Origin: Ramlibacter algicola
GTDB taxonomy: Bacteria; Pseudomonadota; Gammaproteobacteria; Burkholderiales; Burkholderiaceae_C
Direction: 5' to 3'
NCBI RefSeq assembly: GCF_016641735.1
Contig: NZ_JAEDAO010000001.1
Location: forward strand, 3,782,001-3,846,000
DNA: 64,000 nucleotides
Shown here one piece after another: positions 41,715 through 55,437 of this stretch. The notes beneath the pieces were generated by a model. The model did not search any database, had not been told where the DNA came from, and was given only the letters and a program-made list of their open reading frames with translations. A program made the position numbers and the translations under genes. Each line of letters opens with the position of its first letter. Position 1 is the stretch's first letter.

Positions 41715-42526
41715 CGCCCCAGCCCCCCGCCGAAGTCCTGGTCCACGGACGGCCCCGGATAGTGGAAATGCACCGGGCCGTCGGGCCGGGCGTTCACGAA
41801 TTGCGACACCAGCGGGTCGGTCGACGCACGCACCTCGGCCGGCGTTCCCTGCGCCGCGATGCCGCCGTTCGCAAGGATGATCACCTTGTCCGCGATCCGG
41901 AACGTCTCTTCCAGGTCGTGCGAGACCACGATGCTGGTGATGCCCAGCGTGTCGTTCAGCTGCCGGATCAACTGCGCGGCGGTGCCGAGCGAGATCGGGT
42001 CGAGGCCGGCGAACGGCTCGTCGTACATCACCAGTTCCGGATCGAGCGCGATCGCCCGCGCGAGCGCGATGCGGCGCGCCATGCCGCCCGACACCTCGCT
42101 GGGCATCAGGTCGCGCGCGCCGCGCAAACCGACCGCATTGAGCTTCATCAGGACGATGTCGCGCACCAGCGGCTCGGGCAGCCGCGTGTGTTCGCGCAGC
42201 GGGAACGCCACGTTGTCGAACACGGACATGTCGGTGAAGAGCGCGCCGAACTGGAACAGCATGCCCATGCGCCGGCGCATCGCGTAGAGGCCCTTCGCAT
42301 CGAGCGTCGCGATGTCCTGGCCGTCGAACAGCAGTTCGCCCGACTGCGCGCGGACCTGGCCGCCGATCAGGCGCAGGACGGTGGTCTTGCCGCCGCCGGA
42401 CGCCCCCATCAGCGCGGTGACCTTGCCGCGCGGCACGGTGAAGCTCACGCCATCGAGGATGCGGCGCTCCCCGTAGCCGAAGCTCAGGTTGCGGCAATCG
42501 ACGAGTGGGCCGTCGGGGTCGGGCAT
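41711..42526 (-). CDS. mlaF: Phospholipid ABC transporter ATP-binding protein MlaF
   Basis: A 271-residue ATPase driving MlaE. Walker A GASGGGKT is at 41-48, the signature reads VSGGM, Walker B is [12 protein letters not shown] and the switch region [11 protein letters not shown] at 42524-42526 ([10 protein letters not shown]) is the family start; the frame upstream is open but not protein-like. First gene of the mlaFEDACB chain, 133 bases after gltD. Confidence 0.95.
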   Translation of the reverse strand: MPDPDGPLVDCRNLSFGYGERRILDGVSFTVPRGKVTALMGASGGGKTTVLRLIGGQVRAQSGELLFDGQDIATLDAKGLYAMRRRMGMLFQFGALFTDMSVFDNVAFPLREHTRLPEPLVRDIVLMKLNAVGLRGARDLMPSEVSGGMARRIALARAIALDPELVMYDEPFAGLDPISLGTAAQLIRQLNDTLGITSIVVSHDLEETFRIADKVIILANGGIAAQGTPAEVRASTDPLVSQFVNARPDGPVHFHYPGPSVDQDFGGGLGR

Positions 42527-42616
42527 GCGGTCGGAAGAGCCTGCGCGCGGCAGGCCGGCAGTGGCGGAACCAGCAATGATAAGGGTTGCCCCTAGGTGGC
42601 GCCGCGGCCCGGACAT

Positions 42617-42660
42617 CCGGCCGCCCTCCCCGGACGGGAGGCGGCCGGTTGTCGTTTTTT
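42617..42660 (+). terminator. Hairpin with T6 run between gltD and mlaF, oriented for plus-strand transcripts
   Basis: CCGGCCGC (42617-42624) pairs with GCGGCCGG (42641-42648) and CTCCC with GGGAG inside, about 13 pairs with one bulge; TTGTCG then six T follow on the plus strand. It looks like an intrinsic terminator, but both flanking genes are on the minus strand. On that strand the T-run precedes the stem, so it could at most pause or stabilise the gltD mRNA end. It may stop antisense transcription into gltD. Confidence 0.55.
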
Positions 42661-44126
42661 CAGCGCGGAAGGTCCGAGAACCCCATGAGGAATTCGTCGA
42701 CCGCGCGTGCGGCCTGGCGACCCTCGCGGATCGCCCACACCACGAGGGACTGGCCGCGGCGGATGTCGCCGGCGGCGAACACCTTGGGCACGCTGGTCGC
42801 GTAGCCGCCGATGAACTCGGTGCTCGCCTTGGCGTTGCCGCGCGTGTCCTTGTCGACGCCGAAGCCCTCGAGGATCGACGCCACCGGGCTGGTGAAGCCC
42901 ATGGCCAGCAGGACGAGGTCGGCACGCAGCGTCTGCTCGCTGCCAGGCACCTCGACCATCTTGCCGTCCTTCCACTCGACCCGGACCGTCTTGACCCCAG
43001 TGACCTTGCCCTTCTCGCCGATGAATTCCTTGGTGGCGATGGCGAACTCGCGGTCGCAGCCTTCCTCGTGCGAGGAACTGGTACGCAGCTTGTACGGCCA
43101 GTAGGGCCAGGTGAGCTCCTTGTTCTCCTCTTCGGGCGGCTGCGGCATCAGTTCGAACTGCACGACGCTCGCGGCGCCATGGCGGTTGCTGGTGCCCACG
43201 CAGTCGCTGCCGGTGTCGCCGCCGCCGATGACGATGACGTGCTTGCCGTCGGCGCGGATCTGGCCCTTGACCTTGTCGCCTGCGACGACGCGGTTCTGCT
43301 GCGGCAGGAACTCCATCGCGAAGTGCACGCCGTCCAGGTCACGCCCGGGCACCGGCAGGTCGCGCGACTGCTCCGCCCCACCGGCCAGGACCACCGCGTC
43401 GAAATCGGACAGCAACTGCTTCGGCTCGATCGTCTCCTTGGCCAGGTTGGTGACCTTGGAGCCCTTGGGCAGGCTGCCGATCATCACGCCGGTGCGCACC
43501 GTCACGCCCTCCGCCTTCATCTGGTCGATGCGGCGGTCGATGTGCGACTTCTCCATCTTGAAGTCGGGAATGCCGTAGCGCAGCAGGCCGCCGAGGCGGT
43601 CGTTCTTCTCGAACAGCGTGACTTCGTGGCCGACGCGTGCCAGTTGCTGCGCGGCCGCCATGCCCGCGGGGCCGGAGCCGACCACCGCGACCTTCTTGCC
43701 GGTCTTGATGCGCGGCACGCGCGGCTGCACCCAGCCGTTCTGCCACGCGCGATCGGCGATCGCGTGCTCGATGGACTTGATGCCCACCGGGTCGGCGTTG
43801 TAGTTCAGCGTGCAGGCCGCTTCGCACGGCGCCGGGCAGATGCGGCCGGTGAACTCCGGGAAGTTGTTGGTCGAGTCCAGCACCATCCAGGCGTTCTGCC
43901 AGTCCTGCTGGAACACCAGGTCGTTGAAGTCGGGGATGACGTTGTTGACGGGGCAGCCGCTGTTGCAGAACGGCGTGCCGCAGTCCATGCAGCGGGCGGC
44001 CTGCACCTTCGACTGCGAGTCGTCCAGCCCGATGACGAACTCGCGGTAGTCCTTCAGGCGCTCCTTCGGCGGCTTGTAGCCCTCCTCCAGGCGCTCGTAC
44101 TCCATGAAGCCGGTGATCTTTCCCAT
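42660..44126 (-). CDS. gltD: Glutamate synthase, small (beta) subunit
   Basis: A 488-residue NADPH- and FAD-binding subunit passing electrons to GltB. Iron-sulfur cysteines C46, C49, C54 and C58 lie in [19 protein letters not shown]-binding GSGPAG is near 151 and NADPH-binding GGGDTG near 297. Length is normal. It lies 21 bases after gltB; together they make two glutamates from glutamine and 2-oxoglutarate. Confidence 0.97.
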   Translation of the reverse strand: MGKITGFMEYERLEEGYKPPKERLKDYREFVIGLDDSQSKVQAARCMDCGTPFCNSGCPVNNVIPDFNDLVFQQDWQNAWMVLDSTNNFPEFTGRICPAPCEAACTLNYNADPVGIKSIEHAIADRAWQNGWVQPRVPRIKTGKKVAVVGSGPAGMAAAQQLARVGHEVTLFEKNDRLGGLLRYGIPDFKMEKSHIDRRIDQMKAEGVTVRTGVMIGSLPKGSKVTNLAKETIEPKQLLSDFDAVVLAGGAEQSRDLPVPGRDLDGVHFAMEFLPQQNRVVAGDKVKGQIRADGKHVIVIGGGDTGSDCVGTSNRHGAASVVQFELMPQPPEEENKELTWPYWPYKLRTSSSHEEGCDREFAIATKEFIGEKGKVTGVKTVRVEWKDGKMVEVPGSEQTLRADLVLLAMGFTSPVASILEGFGVDKDTRGNAKASTEFIGGYATSVPKVFAAGDIRRGQSLVVWAIREGRQAARAVDEFLMGFSDLPR

Positions 44127-44147
44127 GTTCGTGTCCTCGTCCCGCGC

Positions 44148-48878
<4,731 letters not shown>

Positions 48879-48913
48879 GGGCGCTCCGGGGAAATACTGA
48901 TGGCGGGTCCGCG

Positions 48914-48942
48914 ATCGTAGTGCAGCGCAGCACGACCGCCAA
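48914..48942 (-). promoter_or_regulatory. Candidate promoter of gltBD
   Basis: Minus-strand TTGGCG (48942-48937) and TACGAT (48919-48914) are exactly 17 bases apart and end 35 bases before the gltB ATG. It lies wholly between gltB and the left repeat of the transposase element (48954), so arrival of that element would have left the core promoter intact but replaced everything upstream of it. Confidence 0.5.
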
Positions 48943-48953
48943 GCGGAATATTC

Positions 48954-48970
48954 GGGGTCAGATTCCAATT
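48954..48970 (+). repeat. Left 17-base inverted repeat of the transposase element
   Basis: GGGGTCAGATTCCAATT; identical over all 17 bases to the reverse complement of 49716-49732. The flanking bases differ on the two sides, so the repeat is exactly 17 long. Confidence 0.9.
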
Positions 48971-49012
48971 TCGGCCCCGGCGTCTACGCGCCGCGTATGA
49001 ATTGGGGACAGA

Positions 49013-49702
49013 TCAAACTAGCTTGCGAGGTCGCCCTGCACTCTTGGGGCTCGGCCGCCGCGGCGCGTGCTCGCCCAAGTGCGCGAGGAACTGCGCGTCG
49101 CCAGCCGCCCAGCCGCGGAACGTCGCGTCCGTGAGCAGGTCGCGGGTGTCCTTGGCGATGCCCGCGGCCACCAGGTCCGCATACGCCTGCTCGCGCGCGA
49201 ACGGGGTGTTGCCCAAGGCCCAGTACAGCGGATGAGGCGTCACCAGGCGATCCGGGAGTGTCCCGACATAGTGCCGATGGCTCGACCAGGGCCAGTCCGC
49301 CGCGCTGGCAACGATGCCCGCGCGCACCGGGTTCAGGTCCATGTAGACCATGCAGGCCAGCAGGTAACGGTCCGCCTGGACCAGCGTCGACTTGTACCGG
49401 CCTTCGAACAGCGTGCCGGTGCGTCCATGCCGATCGTTGAAGTGCCGCACGTAGCGGCGGCCGATCGCTTGCAGCAGTCGTGGCACGCCCGTGCCCGTCT
49501 CGGGGGTGGCGAGCAGGTGCACGTGGTTGTCCATGAGCACGTAGGCATGGACGGCAACGCCCTGCTCCTTTGCGTTCTGCTCGACCAGCTTCAGCAACAG
49601 GCGACGGTCGTCGTCGTCCGCGAAGATCGGCTGGCGGTTGTTCCCCCGCTGGATGATGTGGTGCGGGTAGCCGGGGACGGTCAGTCGGGCGAGGCGAGCC
49701 AT
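49013..49702 (-). CDS. REP-associated tyrosine transposase (IS200/IS605-like, Y1_Tnp)
   Basis: A 229-residue HUH-type transposase. The metal-binding His-x-His is H60-H62 in MDNHVHLL; candidate nucleophile tyrosines are Y84 (RRYVRHF) and Y103 (EGRYKS). The start RLTVPGYPHHIIQRGNNRQ and the block ACMVYMDLNPVRAG are diagnostic for RAYT proteins, which act on REP palindromes. ATG 49700-49702. The frame appears intact, so the protein may be active or domesticated. The tail is basic (PRRPSPKSAGRPRKL). Confidence 0.93.
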   Translation of the reverse strand: MARLARLTVPGYPHHIIQRGNNRQPIFADDDDRRLLLKLVEQNAKEQGVAVHAYVLMDNHVHLLATPETGTGVPRLLQAIGRRYVRHFNDRHGRTGTLFEGRYKSTLVQADRYLLACMVYMDLNPVRAGIVASAADWPWSSHRHYVGTLPDRLVTPHPLYWALGNTPFAREQAYADLVAAGIAKDTRDLLTDATFRGWAAGDAQFLAHLGEHAPRRPSPKSAGRPRKLV

Positions 49703-49715
49703 GGGTGCGCTGCAG

Positions 49716-49732
49716 AATTGGAATCTGACCCC
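49716..49732 (-). repeat. Right 17-base inverted repeat of the transposase element
   Basis: AATTGGAATCTGACCCC on the plus strand, exact reverse complement of 48954-48970. It lies 14 bases upstream of the transposase start codon, so it could also bind the transposase as an operator. Confidence 0.9.
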
Positions 49733-49826
49733 CATTATCAGTCGTTGGCCGACGGGGGCACGCCGCTCCCGCTGACAGCTCCCGCCAGAGTGGGTACCCA
49801 CAATGACCGGCTAGGAGTGCCTGCCG

Positions 49827-50000
49827 ATGTCGTTCACGGCCGTCATGATCGCGTTCCTGGTCTTCATGGCCGGGGTGGTGTGGGCTGCCGTCGTGGTCGG
49901 CGTCCCGCAGGAGTACATCGCCATCGGCGCCGCGGTGCTGATCGGCGCCGGGATCGTGGGCGCGATCCTGGCCGGCCGGCACGGCCCGCCCCGGCGCTGA
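49827..50000 (+). CDS. Small two-helix membrane protein, 57 residues
   Basis: ATG at 49827 with AGGAG at 49813-49817 opens a 57-residue frame ending TGA at 49998-50000. Two hydrophobic helices (about 4-24 and 30-48) flank a short QEYI turn, and the C terminus is basic (GRHGPPRR), as expected for a real membrane peptide. No family recognised. It is the only plus-strand gene in this area, its stop abuts the stop of the convergent methyltransferase gene, and it lies just outside the transposase element. Confidence 0.65.
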   Translation: MSFTAVMIAFLVFMAGVVWAAVVVGVPQEYIAIGAAVLIGAGIVGAILAGRHGPPRR

Positions 50001-50840
50001 TCAGGCCGGCAGCCCGGGGAACCGCACGGGCTCCAGCGCCTGCAACCCGAATTCCCCCAGCAGCGCACGCAGCCGCTCGGCCGCGCTGCGTTTGCGCTGC
50101 CCGGTGCGCCGCGCCAGGATCAGCTCGTTCTTCATCGAGTGCTCCCAGCCCACCAGCTCGGTCACCGTGACCTGGTAGCCGCGCGCCTCCAGGTACAGGC
50201 AGCGCAACACGTTCGTCAGCTGGCTGCCGACCTCGCGCGTGTGCAATGGATGGCGCCACAGTTCCGCCAGCGGCGTGCGTGACAGCGCCAGTGCCTTGTG
50301 CTGGCGCAGGTTGGCCGCGACTTCGGCCTGGCAGCACGGCACCAGCGCCATTGCCTGCGCGTCCTTCTGCAGCCCGAACGCGATCGCGTCGTCCGTCGCG
50401 GTGTCGCACGCATGCAGGGCGGTGACCAGGTCGAACTGCGCGGGAAGGTCCTCCCGATGCGCCGCGTCGGCCGCGGCGATGTTGAGGAAGTGCATGCGCT
50501 CGAAGCCCAGCCGGCGCGCGAGGTCCTGTGATCGCGCGACGAGTTCCGGCCGCGTCTCGATGCCCCACACCTGTCCGCTGCCCTGCCCTCGCAACGTGAG
50601 GTCATAGAGGATGAAGCCGAGATAGGACTTGCCGGCGCCGTGGTCGGCGACGAGGGGGCCGCCTTCGTGCCTGGGCAGGTCGCCCAGCAGTTCCTCGATG
50701 AAACGGTGCAGGTGGTAGACCTGCTTGAGCTTGCGGCGCGAGTCCTGGTTCAGCTTGCCTTCGCGCGTCAGGATGTGCAGTTCCTTGAGCAGCTCGACGG
50801 ACTGGCCCGGACGCAAATCGAGGTCCGTGGCAACGCTCAT
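50001..50840 (-). CDS. Class I SAM-dependent methyltransferase
   Basis: A 279-residue protein with a seven-strand methyltransferase core. The SAM-binding first motif reads ADHGAGKSYLG at 65-75, the ADCGAGKSYL style of the METTL25/RRNAD group rather than a plain GxGxG. FDLVTALHACDTATDDAI near 137-155 is the later acidic motif, and LVPCCQAE follows. Those relatives act on RNA in some cases; the substrate here is unknown. ATG 50838-50840 overlaps the DUF1415 gene by 4 bases. Confidence 0.85.
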   Translation of the reverse strand: MSVATDLDLRPGQSVELLKELHILTREGKLNQDSRRKLKQVYHLHRFIEELLGDLPRHEGGPLVADHGAGKSYLGFILYDLTLRGQGSGQVWGIETRPELVARSQDLARRLGFERMHFLNIAAADAAHREDLPAQFDLVTALHACDTATDDAIAFGLQKDAQAMALVPCCQAEVAANLRQHKALALSRTPLAELWRHPLHTREVGSQLTNVLRCLYLEARGYQVTVTELVGWEHSMKNELILARRTGQRKRSAAERLRALLGEFGLQALEPVRFPGLPA

Positions 50841-51394
50841 GGCGAGGCTCCCACGTCGAGCGCCGCCCACCCTTCGGCGCCGAGCGCGCGCAGCTTGCCG
50901 ATGTTGGCCCCGAAGATCGCCTCGGCATCCGGGAACGCTTCCACCGCGCGGTCGATGCTCGCTTCGCGCAGCAGGTGCAGCGTGGGATGCGGCGCGCGAT
51001 TGCTGTTGTTGCCCGGATCGTCCTCGGCCGCGTCCGCGAAGTGGAAGCGCGGATGGAAGCTCGCGAGTTGCAGCACACCGTCGAGCCCGCGCCTGGACAG
51101 CAGGCGATCGCCTTCGCGCACCAGGTCGTTGAACAGCAGGAAGTCGTCGAAGCCGCGTGGCAGCACCAGCAGCGTCGTGTCGCGCTCGGCGGAGTCCATC
51201 CCCAGCAGGGCGCCGGCTTCACGGCCGAGGGCATCGAGCACGCCCGCGAACGAATCGTCGTCGCACGACGCGAAATGCACCTGCCCCTTGGCCTGCACGG
51301 CCTTGGCGAACGGGCACAGGTTGAGGCCGATCACCGCACGCTTGAGCCAGCGCTGGATGTCGGCGATGGCGGAAGCGGAATCCGGCGTCGTCAT
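50837..51394 (-). CDS. DUF1415 family protein
   Basis: A 185-residue protein recognised by WLKRAVIGLNLCPFA at the start and by LASFHPRFHFAD in the middle, both hallmarks of DUF1415. Function unknown; the conserved cysteine, histidines and aspartates hint at an enzyme. ATG 51392-51394, 15 bases after the MFS gene, and coupled to the methyltransferase gene by a 4-base overlap. Confidence 0.88.
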   Translation of the reverse strand: MTTPDSASAIADIQRWLKRAVIGLNLCPFAKAVQAKGQVHFASCDDDSFAGVLDALGREAGALLGMDSAERDTTLLVLPRGFDDFLLFNDLVREGDRLLSRRGLDGVLQLASFHPRFHFADAAEDDPGNNSNRAPHPTLHLLREASIDRAVEAFPDAEAIFGANIGKLRALGAEGWAALDVGASP

Positions 51395-51409
51395 GGGAAG
51401 GCGCGGATT

Positions 51410-52600
51410 CTAGGTGGCGCGCGACAGCCGTGCGGCCCATGCGGCCAAGGCGAGCCCGCACCCGGCGCAGGCGCAGGTGACGACCCAGCTCCACTGCCAG
51501 CCGCCGACGAGGGCCGCAACCCAGGCCACGACCGGCGGACCGGCGAATTGCCCGAAGGCTGACCACTGCTGCATCCACCCCACCGTCGTGGACACCGTCT
51601 CCTCGCCCGGCGCCAGCCGCACCGCCAGCGAGAACAAGGTGCCCGGCACCATCCCGCCCACCATCGAGAACGCCAGCACGGCCGCATAGCGCAGGAAGGC
51701 GCCACCCGTGTCCTGCGCGAGCCAGGGCATGAACGCGACGAAGGTGCCAAGGCCCATCACGGCATAGCCGATGGCGAGCAGCCTGTGCGCCGGGACGCCC
51801 CGCTGCAGCAAGCGACCCGACGCCAGGTTGCCCACCATGTTCACGGCCGCGGCCAGCGCGGTCGCCGGGGCTGCCCATGACGGCGCCATGCCGGAAGCCA
51901 GGTAGATCGATGGCAGGAAGCCGATCACCGCCAGCCACTGCGCCGAATACACGGCGAAGGCGAGTGCCACCATCCAGGGACCCGGCGCGCCCAACGTGGC
52001 GCGCATCCGCGAGCCCCACCCCTGTGCGGAGCGTGCGCGCCCCGCATCTACAGGCAGCGCGGCAGCCAGCCAGCACGCGAGCAGCAACGACACGCCGCCC
52101 AGCAGCCACCACCACGCGGGCCACCCTGCGGCCGCGATCCAGGCGGGTCCGACCAACAAGGCCGCCGCGGTGGCGAACGGCATGTAGGCGCCCCACACGC
52201 CCAGCATCGCGCTCATGCGGTCCGCCGGCACCAGCCGCCGGATCAGCGCCGGCGCGGGCATGGACGCGGCGAGGAAGCCGAAACCCTCGACGGCGCGTAG
52301 CGCGAGCAACGACGCGGGGGATTGCACGTAGCCACCAGCCACGCTGGCCGCGCCGACGACAAGCAGGCCCAGGACCATCGTGCGCTTGAGCCCGACGACA
52401 TCGGAGGCGAGACCGACGGCCAGTCCCAGCGTCATCCCGGCGAGCTGCACCAGCGACAGCAGGAATCCCGCCTCGACCAGCGAGATGCCGAGCGCGTCGC
52501 GCAAGACGGGGATGGCGGGCGGCAGCTTGCCGACGTGCAGCGCCGCGGCGACGCCGCCGGCGACGACGAGCCACGCCGCACCGGTGCCGGTGCGCCTCAC
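51410..52600 (-). CDS. MFS transporter
   Basis: A 396-residue transporter with about twelve membrane helices in two halves. The loop GLASDVVGLKRTM between helices 2 and 3 is the MFS signature; a second, weaker version follows helix 8 (GRLLQRGVPAHRL). It resembles cyanate/nitrate-type and drug-efflux members only generally, so no substrate is assigned. GTG 52598-52600 overlaps the dgt stop; the frame is open further upstream inside dgt. Confidence 0.88.
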   Translation of the reverse strand: MRRTGTGAAWLVVAGGVAAALHVGKLPPAIPVLRDALGISLVEAGFLLSLVQLAGMTLGLAVGLASDVVGLKRTMVLGLLVVGAASVAGGYVQSPASLLALRAVEGFGFLAASMPAPALIRRLVPADRMSAMLGVWGAYMPFATAAALLVGPAWIAAAGWPAWWWLLGGVSLLLACWLAAALPVDAGRARSAQGWGSRMRATLGAPGPWMVALAFAVYSAQWLAVIGFLPSIYLASGMAPSWAAPATALAAAVNMVGNLASGRLLQRGVPAHRLLAIGYAVMGLGTFVAFMPWLAQDTGGAFLRYAAVLAFSMVGGMVPGTLFSLAVRLAPGEETVSTTVGWMQQWSAFGQFAGPPVVAWVAALVGGWQWSWVVTCACAGCGLALAAWAARLSRAT

Positions 52601-53751
52601 GGCAACAGCCGGTCGCCGGTGAGGCGCTCGTGCTCGCGCACGGCGAACCGGTCCGTCATGCCGGCGATGTAGTCGGCCACCGCGCGTTCGCGATCCGCGC
52701 GCGCCGCGAAGCCGACCTGCATCTCGTCCGGCTGCCTGCAATAGGCAGTGAACAGGCCGCGCACGATCTCGCGTGCCCGTGAAGTCGTGTCCATCACTTG
52801 CGGATGGCGGTACAAGTTGCGCAGGAGGAACTGCTTCAGGAAGGAGGACGATGCCCGCATCGGTTCGCTGAACCCAACCACCGGCCGCGCGCGGCGCGCC
52901 TCGTCCGCGCTGGCGATGTCCCCCGCCCCGAGCGCGGCGCGGGTGGCCTCGATCACGTCGTACACCTGCGCGCTGAGCATGCGGCGGATGGCTTCGTACA
53001 GGACGCGTCGCCCGGCCAGCGAAGGATGGTCATCCTGCACCGACGCCTTGTGCATCGCGAACAGCGGCACTTCCTCGAGCTGCTCCAGCGTGAGCAGCCC
53101 GGACCGCACCCCGTCGTCGATGTCGTGCGCGTTGTAGGCGATCTCGTCCGCGAGGTTGCACAGCTGCGCCTCGAGCGACGGCTGCGTGCGGTCGATGAAC
53201 CGCCGCCCCACCCCGCCGGGCTCCACGGCCTCCAGGCGCTGCGCGTTCGCGAGCGAACAGTGCTTGAGGATGCCTTCGCGCGTCTCGAACGTGAGGTTCA
53301 GGCCGTCGAAATCGGGATAGCGCTCCTCGAGGCGGTCGACGACGCGCAGGCTTTGCAGGTTGTGCTCGAACCCGCCGTGGCTCGCCATGCACTCGTTCAA
53401 CGCGTCCTGCCCCGCGTGGCCGAACGGGGTGTGCCCCAGGTCATGCGCGAGCGCGATGGCCTCGACCAGGTCCTCGTTCAGCCCGAGCGGCCGCGCGATC
53501 GAGCGGGCCAGCTGCGCCACCTCCAACGAGTGCGTCATCCGCGTGCGGAACAGGTCGCCTTCGTGGTTGACGAACACCTGCGTCTTGTAGACGAGCCGGC
53601 GGAACGCGGTGGAGTGCACGATGCGGTCCCGGTCGCGCTGGTAGTCGGTGCGCGTGGGTGCGCCGGCTTCGCCGAAGCGCCGCCCCCGCGTGCGGGCGGG
53701 GTCGCTTGCATAAGGCGCCAGGACGCCGGGGACCGCCGCGACTTCCGCCAT
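52597..53751 (-). CDS. dgt: dGTP triphosphohydrolase-like HD-domain protein
   Basis: A 384-residue HD hydrolase that releases tripolyphosphate from dNTPs. The metal site is visible as H74 (TRMTHSLEV), H103-D104 (ALAHDLGHTPFGH) and an aspartate in EIAYNAHDIDD near 212. Length fits the type-2 dGTPase-like group. It follows aroB by 3 bases and is coupled to the MFS gene downstream. Confidence 0.95.
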   Translation of the reverse strand: MAEVAAVPGVLAPYASDPARTRGRRFGEAGAPTRTDYQRDRDRIVHSTAFRRLVYKTQVFVNHEGDLFRTRMTHSLEVAQLARSIARPLGLNEDLVEAIALAHDLGHTPFGHAGQDALNECMASHGGFEHNLQSLRVVDRLEERYPDFDGLNLTFETREGILKHCSLANAQRLEAVEPGGVGRRFIDRTQPSLEAQLCNLADEIAYNAHDIDDGVRSGLLTLEQLEEVPLFAMHKASVQDDHPSLAGRRVLYEAIRRMLSAQVYDVIEATRAALGAGDIASADEARRARPVVGFSEPMRASSSFLKQFLLRNLYRHPQVMDTTSRAREIVRGLFTAYCRQPDEMQVGFAARADRERAVADYIAGMTDRFAVREHERLTGDRLLP

Positions 53752-53754
53752 GGG

Positions 53755-54864
53755 TCAGCCCGTGCAGGCGGCCAGCACGTCGCGCACGATCGCGTCCGGC
53801 GCCGGGCGCAGCACCGCCCGCCCGGGGGCCTCGATCACGATGAAGCGGATGTCGCCGCCCTCGGCCTTCTTGTCCACGCGCATCAGCTCGAGATAGCGGT
53901 CGGCGCCGAGCGACGGCCCACGCACCGGCAACCCCGCCGCCCGCAGCAGGGCGGTCAAGCGCTCGACGAACGCGGCGTCGACGTGCCCGAGCCGCTGCGA
54001 CAATTCCGCGGCCATCACCATGCCGCAGCCGACGGCTTCGCCGTGCAGCCACTCGCCGAAGCCGAGCCCGGCTTCGATGGCGTGCCCGAAGGTGTGCCCG
54101 AAATTGAGGATCGCGCGCACCCCGCCCTCGCGCTCGTCCTGGCCGACGACCCAGGCCTTGATCTCGCAGCTGCGGCGCACCGCATGCGCGAGCGCGTCGC
54201 GGTCGCGTGCCAACAGCGCGGGCAGGTTCCGCTCCAGCCAGGAGAGGAAGTCCATGTCGGCGATCGGGCCGTACTTGATCACCTCGGCCAGGCCGGCGCT
54301 GAATTCGCGCGGCGGCAGCGTGTCCAGCACCGCGAGGTCGCACACGACGCGCGCGGGCTGGTGGAACGCGCCGATCATGTTCTTGCCCAGTGGGTGGTTG
54401 ATCGCGGTCTTGCCCCCGACCGACGAATCGACCTGCGCCAGCAGCGTCGTAGGCACCTGCACGAACGGCACGCCGCGCATGTAGCAGGCGGCCGCGAAGC
54501 CCGCCATGTCGCCGACGACGCCGCCGCCCAGCGCGAACAGCACCGTCTTGCGGTCGCAGCCGTGGCGCAGCAGCGCGTCGAAGATGGCGTTCAGCGTGGC
54601 CCAGTCCTTGTGCGCCTCGCCATCGGGCAGCACGACCTGGTGCACTTGCGGATAGTGCGGCGCCAGCGCGCTGCGCAGCGCCTCGAGGTACAGCGGCGCC
54701 ACCACGTCGTTGGTGACGACCATCGCCGCCGCGGCGCGTGGCAGGCCGGCCCAGCTGTCCGTGTCGCCGAGCAGGCCGGTGCCGATGGAGATGGGGTAAC
54801 TGCGCTCGCCCAGGTCGATGCGGACCCGGTGCCATTCATGCGCCGTCGCGCTCGCGGGAGACAT
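53755..54864 (-). CDS. aroB: 3-dehydroquinate synthase
   Basis: A 369-residue NAD- and zinc-dependent enzyme closing the ring of the shikimate pathway, step 2. Recognised by [36 protein letters not shown] (given here as two adjoining blocks) and the zinc histidine motifs [12 protein letters not shown] and HGEAV. Gap of 24 bases from aroK. Confidence 0.97.
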   Translation of the reverse strand: MSPASATAHEWHRVRIDLGERSYPISIGTGLLGDTDSWAGLPRAAAAMVVTNDVVAPLYLEALRSALAPHYPQVHQVVLPDGEAHKDWATLNAIFDALLRHGCDRKTVLFALGGGVVGDMAGFAAACYMRGVPFVQVPTTLLAQVDSSVGGKTAINHPLGKNMIGAFHQPARVVCDLAVLDTLPPREFSAGLAEVIKYGPIADMDFLSWLERNLPALLARDRDALAHAVRRSCEIKAWVVGQDEREGGVRAILNFGHTFGHAIEAGLGFGEWLHGEAVGCGMVMAAELSQRLGHVDAAFVERLTALLRAAGLPVRGPSLGADRYLELMRVDKKAEGGDIRFIVIEAPGRAVLRPAPDAIVRDVLAACTG

Positions 54865-54888
54865 GCCCGCAGTGTACGGTGGGCCGCG

Positions 54889-55413
54889 TCAGCCGTTGAG
54901 CGCGCCGCCGAGCTCCAGCTGCATCATCACCATGTTGACCAGCGTGCTCACGCTGGGCCGGCCGGTGTCGACGATGAACTCGGCGACCTCGCGGTACAGC
55001 GGGTCGCGCTGGGCGAACAGGTCGCGCAACGCCTTCTGCGGGTCGGCGACCTGCAGCAGCGGGCGCTTGGTGTCGTTGCGCAGCCGGCGCCAGAGCTCCT
55101 CGGGCGAAGCGCGCAGGTAGACGACGTGGCCGGCCGCACGCAGGGTGTCGCGATTCGCGGGCCTCAGGACGGAGCCCCCGCCGGTGGCCAGCACGCAGGC
55201 CGGTCCGGCCGCAAGATCGGCGAGCACCTGCTGTTCGAGGTCGCGAAAAGCCGATTCGCCCTCGCGGGCAAAGAAGTCACGGATCGAGCAGCCCAGGCGC
55301 TGCTCGATCACGTGGTCCGAATCGGTGAAGGGAAGTCCCACCCGCCGCGCGAGGCCGCGGCCGACGGTGGACTTCCCGGAGCCCGGCAGGCCGACCAGCA
55401 CGAGACTGCGCAT
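54889..55413 (-). CDS. aroK: Shikimate kinase
   Basis: A 174-residue kinase of the shikimate pathway. Walker A GLPGSGKST is at 8-16, the shikimate-binding DSDHVIE is near 32-38, and GGGSVLR near 79 is the second binding motif. ATG 55411-55413, 24 bases after pilQ. The pilMNOPQ-aroK-aroB order is widely conserved in Beta- and Gammaproteobacteria. Confidence 0.96.
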   Translation of the reverse strand: MRSLVLVGLPGSGKSTVGRGLARRVGLPFTDSDHVIEQRLGCSIRDFFAREGESAFRDLEQQVLADLAAGPACVLATGGGSVLRPANRDTLRAAGHVVYLRASPEELWRRLRNDTKRPLLQVADPQKALRDLFAQRDPLYREVAEFIVDTGRPSVSTLVNMVMMQLELGGALNG

Positions 55414-55437
55414 GCGGTCGGCCGCGGGCGGCGTGCG

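Larger units (their letters stand above)
48954..49732 (-). mobile_element. REP-associated tyrosine transposase element with perfect terminal inverted repeats
   Basis: A 779-base unit bounded by GGGGTCAGATTCCAATT at 48954-48970 and its exact reverse complement at 49716-49732, with a RAYT transposase gene inside. A related sequence, GGGGACAGATCAAACT (49004-49019), lies inside the left end and contains the transposase stop codon. No target-site duplication is obvious next to the repeats. It sits between gltB and the gene block that separates gltB from dgt. Confidence 0.8.
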
